From Eggerthellales bacterium UBA948 (GTDB lineage Bacteria; Actinomycetota; Coriobacteriia; Coriobacteriales; UBA8131), in NCBI GenBank assembly GCA_002293265.1, contig DBCW01000139.1, positions 15,751 through 22,402 of the forward strand: 6,652 nucleotides of DNA, in the 5' to 3' direction. Below, one piece after another: positions 1 through 5,787 of this stretch (its first letter is position 1; every line of letters starts with the position of its first letter). The translations under genes were made by a program, and so were the position numbers. The notes beneath the pieces were generated by a model. The model ran no database searches. It was given only the letters and a program-made list of their open reading frames with translations, and had not been told where the DNA came from.

Positions 1-584
1 ATCAAAGGAGTTTCGTCTTCATTACTTGCTTTTGGTGTAAAGAATGGAGCAGCTTGCGGTTTTGGCAGCGGTTCGGGTTCCGGCATAGGACCGGGCGCAG
101 ACAACGATGGCGACTTCTCACCAACAGGTGCAGCCTCCGGTGTAAAAAATGGTGCCGGCTGCGGCTTAGGCAGAGGCTCGGGCTCGGGCATCGCAGCAGG
201 TGCAGCAATAGATGGCCTTCCTTCAGCCACAGCGTCAGCCGAAGGCGCAAAGAACGGTGCCGGCTCGGGTCTTCGTTGCGGCTCAGGCTCCGGCAAAGGC
301 TCGGGCTCGGGCATAGTGCCGGGCGCAGGAACTGATGGAACCTCTGAAACCACAGCACTTACATCCGGGGCAAAAAACGGAGCCGGTTGCGGTTTTGGTG
401 TTTCTTCAGGTACCGGCAGCGGCTCGGGTTCGGGCATTGGAGCGGGAGATGCCAATGATGGGGTAACAGAATCAATGAGATCTGCTTCCGGGGCAAAAAA
501 CGGTGCCGGATCAGGTTTTGGCTCTTCTTCGGGTACAGGTAGTGGCTCGGGCTCGGGCATAGCAGCCGGAGGCGCGATAGACGG
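1..584 (-). repeat. Five in-frame tandem coding repeats (123/123/123/105/>=110 bp)
   Basis: Read on the minus strand the units are R1 584-462, R2 461-339, R3 338-216 (41 codons each), R4 215-111 (35 codons) and R5 110 to the left edge. Each begins Pro-Ser-(Ile/Leu/Val), continues to the near-invariant MPEPEPLP, then a variable charged segment, then (P/A)APFF(A/T)P and a variable acidic or hydrophobic tail. R4 and R5 both lack six residues between EPLP and APFF, so they share a deletion and probably descend from one duplication. R1 and R2 share PVPEE. The unit count is a minimum because the array reaches the window edge. All length changes are multiples of three, as expected if the array is translated. 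Confidence 0.9.
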
Positions 585-1358
585 AAAGTCACTAACTACT
601 TCTTCTAAAGGCGCGGAATACGATGTGGGTTCAGGTCTAAGGGCAGTTTTTATCTCCGCTTCCCCTAATTGCACAGCACTATCAGCCCCAGCCATCACAT
701 CTGATGTGGACTTTATATCAAACTGCTCTTCAATCGTGTAAGGCGCACTCAGAGCATCATTTGGCCAGATCATATGTTCTGTTCCCTGTATCAACTCGAT
801 ATCAGGTGGGTATGCATATGTTTCCGGGCCAAATATTGCTGTGGCTGATGCTGAGATCGGCGCATCATCATAACGTCTTGATGTCAGATTAAAGCTTGGA
901 GCAGGCACTAATCCGGAATGACCGGATTTCTTTGGTGACGACCCTTTGCTGCTAGCCGAAGTAGAATCGGAGTTTGGATCAATAATGCGCGTTGATACAG
1001 GCGGCATATTCTTGAACTCAACTTTGGACGCAGGCTTTGAGGGCGAACTCGTATCTACCGGAGATGGGTACGGAGTGGCAATTTTTGGCGGATCAATTGT
1101 TGGATCCAAAGCCAGCTCAGAGCGAGTTGGCGGCTGAATGATAGGCACATCTTTGATTATTGGCGCATTAACAACTGCCGACCGGCCATCAAAATCCAAT
1201 TCTATGTCGGATTTAAAGCTGGTTAGCAAATCTGAGATAGTTGCCTGCACGTTATCGTCGGCATTATCAAATACGTTAAACGAAAACGCATCCGAGCCAA
1301 ACAGTCCAGACGTCAGGTTGTCTCGTCCCGCTTTGTGAGAATTATTAAACTCAGCCAC
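1..1358 (-). CDS. Proline-rich tandem-repeat protein of unknown function (3' end beyond the window)
   Basis: I do not recognise this protein. The frame is open from a GTG at 1358-1356 to the left edge, giving 452 complete codons and no stop, so the C-terminus is missing. The GTG start is chosen because AAGAGG lies 5 nt upstream (about 1364-1369), and it falls 27 nt after the bactofilin stop, which implies an operon. No signal peptide or membrane segment is visible, so the seen part is probably cytosolic. Residues 1-68 are the least low-complexity part (FGSDAFSFNVFDN, then a possible helix around ISDLLTSFKSDIELDF). Residues 70-258 are Pro/Ser-rich. From residue 259 to the edge there are five tandem repeats, each with the core MPEPEPLP followed by PAPFF or AAPFF. 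A role as spacer or scaffold partner of the neighbouring bactofilin is inference only. A domain beyond the left edge could change the call entirely. Confidence 0.8.
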   Translation of the reverse strand, partial: MAEFNNSHKAGRDNLTSGLFGSDAFSFNVFDNADDNVQATISDLLTSFKSDIELDFDGRSAVVNAPIIKDVPIIQPPTRSELALDPTIDPPKIATPYPSPVDTSSPSKPASKVEFKNMPPVSTRIIDPNSDSTSASSKGSSPKKSGHSGLVPAPSFNLTSRRYDDAPISASATAIFGPETYAYPPDIELIQGTEHMIWPNDALSAPYTIEEQFDIKSTSDVMAGADSAVQLGEAEIKTALRPEPTSYSAPLEEVVSDFPSIAPPAAMPEPEPLPVPEEEPKPDPAPFFAPEADLIDSVTPSLASPAPMPEPEPLPVPEETPKPQPAPFFAPDVSAVVSEVPSVPAPGTMPEPEPLPEPEPQRRPEPAPFFAPSADAVAEGRPSIAAPAAMPEPEPLPKPQPAPFFTPEAAPVGEKSPSLSAPGPMPEPEPLPKPQAAPFFTPKASNEDETPL

Positions 1359-1363
1359 AAAAA

Positions 1364-1369
1364 CCTCTT
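1364..1369 (-). promoter_or_regulatory. Ribosome binding site of the repeat-protein gene
   Basis: AAGAGG lies 5 nt upstream of the GTG at 1358-1356. It decides the start of the repeat-protein gene, since no ATG is available nearby in that frame. Confidence 0.6.
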
Positions 1370-1385
1370 ATGGATGCACCGCTAT

Positions 1386-2924
1386 CTACATAACTTCTTC
1401 GAAAGGTGCTTCCAAATCTCCACCCACGAGAGTTCTTACGGTGCCGTTGAGAATCGCTCCGGGCTCAACTGCCAGCGACGCTGCAGTCACATCACCCAAT
1501 GTCAATGAGTGGCTTCTCAAGACAACGACATTCTCCGCGTCGATGTTCCCTTTTACCTTACCATCAAAAATGATGTTCTTGGTCTTAACGTCACCACCGA
1601 TAATCGAACTTTCGTCCACGATGACACCAAGAGCAGCATCCAGATTGCCCTTAACACGACAATCATAAAGGCCGATCTTAGACCCACCAACGTCACCTCT
1701 GACGATGCCATGGATAGCAACGTCACCTTTGGCGTCGATATTTCCCTTCACGCGCCCCACTATATCTATATGTCCTTGCGTAATGATATCGCCAAGGACT
1801 GTAGCTTCTCTTGTTATTACCGAAATGCCTTGTTCAATGGGTTCCTCCGGTGCATCAGTGGGCTGCTCGCTCGCAGTTTCATATACACCGTCGCCTTGAG
1901 CAGCCGCCATTTGTGCCCTTGCCATAGCCAGTTTTCGCTCGTTGATCTCACGAGCTTCGGCCTCGGCTTGCTCAGCAATTGCGGTTGGAACCGGAGACTC
2001 TTCAACTTGAGTCGGCTGTGGAGCCACAACAGGTGCAAGCTCTCCGGTTATGGCAATGCCGGAAGCATCAACAGCTACAGCGCTCTCGTCAGCAGCAACC
2101 GGTGTGCTTGGCACTGACTCATCAGCGCCTCTAAGAAAATCAGCTACAGCTGAACTTGTAGTTGTGCTTGGAGCAGGCTGGGGTGTTGGCTCAACCGGGC
2201 TTACAGTAGCGTCAGATGTAGGCGCAATGGTAGCCACCTCCTCAAATGGATCACTTTGAGGTGTTGGCTCGGTTATTGTAGAGCTTATGGAGACGGTCTC
2301 TTCAACAATCGTGGCACCATCATCGGTGTTGTATACAAACAGACTCTCAGTAGCGGTAGTTTGCACGCTTGCGGACTCATCAATTACCGGCTCGTCTTCG
2401 ACAGATCCAATAACGGTTGGTGCCGCAATTGCCGGTGGCGGCGTTGGAGGCATCTCTTTGACTTGCTCGGAGCTTTTTGTTTCTAATGTGGAGGATGCCG
2501 GGACTTTTTCTGCAACGTCAGATTTCCCAACGACGACCGTATCACCGGTCTTAGAAGCGTCTTCGCTTCCGATTGAGCCATAGTCTTTAAACTCTTGCTC
2601 AAAATCAGAAACACTTCTAAATCCTGTGGGCTCAACTCGAGCACTCGGATCCGGAGCTGGTGCAGATACCAAATCTGCGGCAGAAATCGGTGTTACGTTG
2701 CTTTCTGTCTCTGCGTCAAATAACTCGGCCATAGCAACTTTACCTTGAGACACCAGGGTCTCTTCACTATCCGGCCAAAGATCATCAATAAGATTCATAG
2801 GCACAAAGCCCTTTTGTGCTTGTGAAGAGGTTGAAGAACCGGCAGATGTGCCGCTCTGGTCGTTATTCGTGTCCCCATCACGATCAGCTGAAGTACCCGG
2901 TGTTAAATTCGTTTTTTCATCCAT
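1386..2924 (-). CDS. Bactofilin (polymer-forming cytoskeletal protein) with a long N-terminal extension
   Basis: The protein is 512 residues. The bactofilin domain is C-terminal, about residues 366-500, and shows the repeating beta-helix pattern with Gly turns: GRVKGNIDAKGDVAIHG, VRGDVGG, CRVKGNLDA, GKVKGNIDAENVVV, then GAILNGTVRTLVGG. Bactofilins polymerise without nucleotide into cytoplasmic or membrane-associated filaments that organise cell shape and envelope proteins. Residues 1-313 are Pro/Thr/Ser/Glu/Val-rich and probably disordered, apart from short patches such as NLIDDLW (44-50) and FEQEFKDYG (108-116). Residues 314-344 form a likely Ala/Glu-rich helix just before the domain. There is no membrane segment. 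The start is ATG 2924-2922, with AGGA 7 nt upstream. The frame stays open to 3047, but those 41 extra codons are Cys-rich and unlike the rest, and they cover the likely promoter. Most bactofilins are about 120-200 residues, so the extension is unusual. It is first in an operon with the repeat protein. Confidence 0.9.
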   Translation of the reverse strand: MDEKTNLTPGTSADRDGDTNNDQSGTSAGSSTSSQAQKGFVPMNLIDDLWPDSEETLVSQGKVAMAELFDAETESNVTPISAADLVSAPAPDPSARVEPTGFRSVSDFEQEFKDYGSIGSEDASKTGDTVVVGKSDVAEKVPASSTLETKSSEQVKEMPPTPPPAIAAPTVIGSVEDEPVIDESASVQTTATESLFVYNTDDGATIVEETVSISSTITEPTPQSDPFEEVATIAPTSDATVSPVEPTPQPAPSTTTSSAVADFLRGADESVPSTPVAADESAVAVDASGIAITGELAPVVAPQPTQVEESPVPTAIAEQAEAEAREINERKLAMARAQMAAAQGDGVYETASEQPTDAPEEPIEQGISVITREATVLGDIITQGHIDIVGRVKGNIDAKGDVAIHGIVRGDVGGSKIGLYDCRVKGNLDAALGVIVDESSIIGGDVKTKNIIFDGKVKGNIDAENVVVLRSHSLTLGDVTAASLAVEPGAILNGTVRTLVGGDLEAPFEEVM

Positions 2925-2931
2925 ATGGCAT

Positions 2932-2935
2932 TCCT
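2932..2935 (-). promoter_or_regulatory. Ribosome binding site that sets the bactofilin start
   Basis: AGGA on the minus strand is 7 nt from the ATG at 2924-2922. It supports the 512-residue protein over a longer reading from 3047, which has no comparable site and would include the promoter. Confidence 0.55.
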
Positions 2936-2970
2936 GGTTCGACTTATTACCATTACAAAATACAGCTCTA

Positions 2971-2999
2971 TTTATAGCATAGCCGAAAGTCTTTGTAGA
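2971..2999 (-). promoter_or_regulatory. Probable sigma-70-type promoter of the bactofilin operon
   Basis: On the minus strand, TCTACA (2999-2994, 4 of 6 matches to TTGACA) is followed after 17 nt by TATAAA (2976-2971). A TG one base upstream of the -10 box makes it an extended -10. Transcription would start near 2964 and give a leader of about 40 nt. The call rests on motif match and position only. Confidence 0.5.
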
Positions 3000-3004
3000 C
3001 TTTC
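2985..3004. promoter_or_regulatory. Perfect 8-bp inverted repeat, possible operator over the bactofilin -35 box
   Basis: GAAAGTCT (2985-2992) and AGACTTTC (2997-3004) are exact reverse complements separated by TTGT. The right half and the spacer contain the proposed -35 box, so a dimeric regulator bound here would block or control that promoter. No T-tract follows on either strand, which argues against a terminator. The regulator cannot be named. Confidence 0.45.
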
Positions 3005-3091
3005 CTGTATAACATTTTATCCTACAATCAGCATTGCATACAGTCACAATGTCGAAAAAGAAGCGAAAAACAGCATGTTTGCGGTTGGTGA

Positions 3092-3108
3092 TACACTATA
3101 ACAGTGTA
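3092..3108. promoter_or_regulatory. 6-bp inverted repeat upstream of the signal peptidase gene, possible operator
   Basis: TACACT (3092-3097) and AGTGTA (3103-3108) are exact reverse complements around a 5-nt spacer. The site lies just upstream of AT-rich -10-like sequence for the plus-strand gene. Arms of this length can arise by chance in AT-rich DNA, so this is weaker than the 2985-3004 site, and it differs from that site in sequence. Confidence 0.3.
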
Positions 3109-3111
3109 GTT

Positions 3112-3128
3112 TATACTAATATTATACA
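3112..3128 (+). promoter_or_regulatory. AT-rich stretch with two -10-like hexamers for the signal peptidase gene
   Basis: TATACT (3112-3117) and TATACA (3123-3128) both resemble -10 boxes and lie 30-46 nt before the GTG start. The best upstream TTGGTG (3085-3090) is 21 nt from the first hexamer, too far for a normal spacer, so no -35 box can be assigned with confidence. The promoter is expected somewhere here because the gene is divergent from its left neighbour. Confidence 0.3.
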
Positions 3129-3144
3129 GACTTATTAAAATAGT

Positions 3145-3148
3145 AAGG
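3145..3148 (+). promoter_or_regulatory. Ribosome binding site of the signal peptidase gene
   Basis: AAGG is 9 nt upstream of the GTG at 3158-3160. It is a modest match at acceptable spacing and supports translation of the whole 542-residue protein rather than only its C-terminal enzyme. Confidence 0.45.
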
Positions 3149-3157
3149 TAAAACACA

Positions 3158-4786
3158 GTGGCACCAGACGATCTCTTTATTGGTAACGAAAAAGACGAAC
3201 CTAATAAAATGTACTTTGCTGATGGAACCCAAAGACCCAAAAGCATAGCAAAAGCAAGCTCGCAGCCGGAGATATCTGACAACGACGTGGTTGTTAATAC
3301 CTCGCGTTCTGCCAAATCACCTTTGGTGGTTTATGTGGATATGCCCGATGTTGCCGAGACTACAACCCCTAGAGGTGTTACGTATAAAGACTTGCAAGCC
3401 ACAGCGTATGATCGCGAAGAGCTGCAAAAACGTGTATTTGAGCAAACACTAAATCGCGAACAGATACAAAAACAGATTATGCAAAACGTATCCGGAAACT
3501 CGCAGCTATCTGATTTTCAAAATCTGCATGTCAACGCAGCTTTGCGAGATGAAACGTCTGCGAATAATCAGGCTGCTACTATGCAAAACAGACCTGCTCC
3601 CTTGACCCTAAACGACAGAGTATTAGCAGCCAAAAATGATCCGGAACGTGTTTTTGGGGCACGAGGAGACCCCCATCCTGCACCGGAACTTGGTATTAAC
3701 AGTAGTCAGGTGAGGGCGTTGCAGGTGAGCACCCCGGCAGTTATTGCTGCGACAAGTGCTGCGACCGATTTACCCACACAAGCCGCTACACCGGTCGTGT
3801 CAGCCAAAGCAGACTTAGCCACCAAAGCTATCAAGCCCATTGCTTTAAGTAATATTGACACGGCCAAAACGGCTATACAGGTAGCCCCGATGCAACCGGT
3901 ATCAATTTTTGTAGAAGCTCAACGGCCTACACAAGTGCCTGCTTTGGCAGTCCCGCCTGTAGAAATACATGCAGCAGGAGTAATGCCTTCCGAAACTTCA
4001 CCTTATGGAGTTGTGCCGATCAGCGAAACTAAAAGCGAAGCACGATTCACAGAGGCAGCTGTGGAGGAAGTATCGGAGGTTGAAGATCGACCAACCCGCT
4101 CCGCACCTGAAAAACAACCGTCTTTTGAGGAGTATTTTAAAAAGCTTCGCGAGGAACAACCTACACATAGCAAGGTGTCTGAAGCGCCAAAAATGCGCAG
4201 CCTCAGAGACAAGATATTTAGAAAAAAAGCTCAAGCAGATGTTTTGGATGATGACGGAATCGAAGTCAGCTCAAAGCATACTTTTTTTGTGGTGCTAAGA
4301 AATATCGCTATCGCTGTGGCTTTATTTGCGATCTTGCTTCAATTTTTCTCACCCACAGTTGTTAACGAACACTCGATGGAAAATACGCTTAATGAAAAAG
4401 ACATTCTCTACATCGCCAGTAAAGCTTATTGGTTTGGCGAACCTGCTTATAACGACATCATCATTTTTGATATTGTTGATGATGACGGTGAGCGCAAAAA
4501 GCTGGTTAAGCGTGTGATCGGATTGCCGGGCGATAAGATTATGATTTCCGGTGGAACTGTTTTTAGGAACGGTGTGGCCTTGGAAGAGCCTTATACTAAA
4601 GATGAACTCACAAGTGGGCCAATCGGAGAAGTGACAGTGCCGTCAGACAGTTATTATGCCTTGGGCGACAATCGTACGGTGAGTCGTGACTCCAGATCAG
4701 AAGACATAGGGTTTATCCATAAAGATCAGTTGAGCGGAAAAGTTGTTTTGCGATTCTTCCCGCTGGATAAGTTCAAGTTTTTCTAG
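3158..4786 (+). CDS. lepB: Type I signal peptidase (S26A) with a roughly 374-residue N-terminal extension
   Basis: This membrane enzyme cleaves signal peptides from exported proteins. The catalytic part is residues 375-542. One membrane helix (about 378-397) is followed by HSMENTL with nucleophile Ser406, then KRVIGLPGDKI with general base Lys451, then the S26 box LGDNRTVSRDSRSEDIG (502-518). Ser and Lys are both present, so the enzyme should be active. The usual Pro of SMxPTL is Asn here, a variant I recall from other Gram-positive enzymes. Upstream, residues 1-374 include a likely helix (about 77-111, DREELQKRVFEQTLNREQIQ), an Ala/Pro/Thr-rich stretch (about 185-300), a charged patch (FEEYFKKLREE) and a basic segment MRSLRDKIFRKK (346-357). 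The basic segment before the helix implies a cytosolic N-terminus and an outside catalytic domain. Typical Gram-positive enzymes are about 180-300 residues. The GTG start has AAGG 9 nt upstream. It is divergent from the bactofilin operon and convergent with recR. Confidence 0.93.
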   Translation: MAPDDLFIGNEKDEPNKMYFADGTQRPKSIAKASSQPEISDNDVVVNTSRSAKSPLVVYVDMPDVAETTTPRGVTYKDLQATAYDREELQKRVFEQTLNREQIQKQIMQNVSGNSQLSDFQNLHVNAALRDETSANNQAATMQNRPAPLTLNDRVLAAKNDPERVFGARGDPHPAPELGINSSQVRALQVSTPAVIAATSAATDLPTQAATPVVSAKADLATKAIKPIALSNIDTAKTAIQVAPMQPVSIFVEAQRPTQVPALAVPPVEIHAAGVMPSETSPYGVVPISETKSEARFTEAAVEEVSEVEDRPTRSAPEKQPSFEEYFKKLREEQPTHSKVSEAPKMRSLRDKIFRKKAQADVLDDDGIEVSSKHTFFVVLRNIAIAVALFAILLQFFSPTVVNEHSMENTLNEKDILYIASKAYWFGEPAYNDIIIFDIVDDDGERKKLVKRVIGLPGDKIMISGGTVFRNGVALEEPYTKDELTSGPIGEVTVPSDSYYALGDNRTVSRDSRSEDIGFIHKDQLSGKVVLRFFPLDKFKFF

Positions 4787-4793
4787 TAGCGCA

Positions 4794-4822
4794 GGATAAC
4801 ACTTCTCCGTCACCTGTTATCC
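4794..4822. terminator. Hairpin between convergent genes, possible bidirectional terminator
   Basis: GGATAACA (4794-4801) and TGTTATCC (4815-4822) are exact reverse complements around a 13-nt loop. The hairpin fills most of the 39-nt gap between the signal peptidase stop (4786) and the recR stop (4826). There is no T-tract on either side and the stem is AT-containing with a large loop, so it is not a classical intrinsic terminator. The call leans on position. Confidence 0.4.
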
Positions 4823-4825
4823 CAC

Positions 4826-5422
4826 TTAGAGCTCACGTCTCGATTCTATCGCGCGCCCTAGTGTTACCTCATCAGCAAATTCCAAGTCTCCGCCTACCGG
4901 AAGTCCACTTGCCAGCCTTGTACACCTTACACCCAGAGGTTTTATTATCTTTGAAAGATATATGGCTGTGGTCTCCCCTTCCACGTTTGGATTGGTGGCC
5001 AACAATACTTCTTTTACTTCGTCTGTTGCCAAACGCCCCAACAGATCTTTAATCGTCAGATCATCAGGACCTATGCCGTCGATTGGTGATATTGCGCCAC
5101 CCAATACGTGATACAGACCGGAGAATTCTCCGGTCTTTTCGATCGCTAAAACATCTCTGGGCTCAGAGACAACACAGATTAGCGAGGCATCGCGCTCAGA
5201 ATCCTTACAAAACTGACACAGGTCATCTTCGGCATAATTAAAGCATTGCTTGCAAAAGTGCACCGTTTCTTTGACCTCAATGATGGCTTGCGCTAAACGA
5301 TTGGCATCATTTGGTTGCGCGTTGAGCAGCCAATACACTATACGCTGTGCGGATTTTGGTCCTATGCCCGGCAGACGTTCAAACTCATCCAGTAGCTTTT
5401 GAATAGACAGAGACTGTGCCAT
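4826..5422 (-). CDS. recR: Recombination mediator protein RecR
   Basis: The protein is 198 residues, full length for the family. RecR acts with RecO (and RecF) to load RecA onto SSB-coated single-stranded DNA during gap repair. Domains in order: helix-hairpin-helix (about 13-32, FERLPGIGPKSAQRIVYWLL); a four-Cys zinc site at C57, C60, C69 and C72; a Toprim domain from about residue 80 (ICVVSEPRDVLAIEKTGEF, with Glu87, through TNPNVEGETTA); and the conserved C-terminal segment GLPVGGDLEFADEVTLGRAIESRR. Nothing essential is missing. The ATG at 5422 lies 5 nt after the ybaB stop and has no clear Shine-Dalgarno sequence, so translation is probably coupled to ybaB. Codons for KTGEFSGL form a 22-bp perfect palindrome, listed separately. 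The order dnaX-ybaB-recR is common in bacteria. Confidence 0.98.
   Translation of the reverse strand: MAQSLSIQKLLDEFERLPGIGPKSAQRIVYWLLNAQPNDANRLAQAIIEVKETVHFCKQCFNYAEDDLCQFCKDSERDASLICVVSEPRDVLAIEKTGEFSGLYHVLGGAISPIDGIGPDDLTIKDLLGRLATDEVKEVLLATNPNVEGETTAIYLSKIIKPLGVRCTRLASGLPVGGDLEFADEVTLGRAIESRREL
5115..5136. other. 22-bp perfect palindrome inside recR, terminator-like on the plus strand
   Basis: The sequence from 5115 to 5136 equals its own reverse complement, centred on GAATTC. On the plus strand it could fold into a GC-rich stem (AGACCGGAG with CTCCGGTCT, AATT loop) followed by TTTC, resembling an intrinsic terminator about 330 nt past the signal peptidase stop. On the minus strand no T-tract follows, so recR mRNA would not be terminated. 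The codons encode the conserved KTGEFSGL, so part of the symmetry comes from protein constraint. Confidence 0.5.
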
Positions 5423-5427
5423 GGCAA

Positions 5428-5730
5428 TTAGAACGGAAGTCCCAGGCCGCCTGTAATGGCGTTCATGCGAGTGTTTGCCAAATCTTGGGCTTGTCTTAGC
5501 GCATCGTTGGTCGCAGCCACGATAAGGTCTTGCAGCATCTCAACGTCCTCCGGATCGATCGCGCCCGGGTCTAAGGTGACAGACTGTATCTGTAAGTCGC
5601 CTGTGCAAACAACCTTAACTACCCCACCACCGGCCGTACCTTCCACCGTCATCAGTGCGATCTCATCTTGTGCTTTTGCCATCTCTGCTTGCATTTTTTG
5701 CGCCTCGCGCATCATTTTTTTCATGTCCAT
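5428..5730 (-). CDS. ybaB: YbaB/EbfC family nucleoid-associated protein
   Basis: The protein is 100 residues, normal for the family. These small homodimers bind DNA as nucleoid-associated proteins and are usually encoded between dnaX and recR, as here. The N-terminal helix (about 1-24, MKKMMREAQKMQAEMAKAQ) and the following segment EGTAGGGVVKVVCTGDLQI, SVTLDPGAIDPEDVEMLQDLIVAATNDALRQA match the family pattern of helix, beta sheet and helix. The C-terminus ends GGLGLPF. The start is ATG 5730-5728, because AAGGAGAGG ends 7 nt upstream. A TTG-initiated reading from 5757 would translate through that ribosome binding site and add nine residues the family lacks. A second in-frame ATG (5724-5722) is less well spaced. 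The stop is 5 nt before recR, and 57 nt separate it from dnaX. Confidence 0.96.
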   Translation of the reverse strand: MDMKKMMREAQKMQAEMAKAQDEIALMTVEGTAGGGVVKVVCTGDLQIQSVTLDPGAIDPEDVEMLQDLIVAATNDALRQAQDLANTRMNAITGGLGLPF

Positions 5731-5737
5731 GTGTTTT

Positions 5738-5746
5738 CCTCTCCTT
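5738..5746 (-). promoter_or_regulatory. Strong Shine-Dalgarno sequence of ybaB
   Basis: AAGGAGAGG on the minus strand is 7 nt from the ATG at 5730-5728. It is the best ribosome binding site in the window and fixes the ybaB start. The rest of the 57-nt dnaX-ybaB gap shows no hairpin or promoter that I can defend. Confidence 0.75.
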
Positions 5747-5787
5747 AACTTTATCAATTGGCTTGCTTGCTCTTGTTCTCAGTATTT

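Noticed and set aside
1..584. Regularly spaced repeats that might suggest a CRISPR array.
   Set aside because: Units are long, imperfect, in frame and coding, without unique spacers between identical short repeats.
2..592. Minus-strand Arg/Ser/Leu-rich frames over the repeat array.
   Set aside because: They are out-of-frame shadows of the repeat gene; their composition and apparent repeats follow from the same DNA repeats.
316..741. Gly/Ser-rich plus-strand open frame (GSGSGSG type), resembling a glycine-rich structural protein.
   Set aside because: It is the antisense of the PEPEPLP repeats: Pro/Glu codons read backwards give Gly/Ser. It has no ribosome binding site, and the minus frame is open for 452 codons with a good start.
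910..928. Inverted repeat AATCCGG/CCGGATT with a 5-nt spacer, followed by a few T residues.
   Set aside because: It arises from two Ser-Gly codon pairs in the repeat-protein gene and lies in mid-gene; the T-tract is weak.
2925..3047. N-terminal extension of the bactofilin frame to 3047 and a small minus-strand frame at 3028-3315.
   Set aside because: The extension covers the likely promoter, is Cys-rich unlike the protein, and lacks a ribosome binding site. The 3028-3315 frame overlaps the start of the signal peptidase gene antisense and has no support.
5711..5724. Run of seven A residues near the ybaB start as a slippage site.
   Set aside because: It encodes the conserved Lys-Lys of the N-terminal helix, and both shifted products would end or lose the family sequence; there is no sign of a decoding role.
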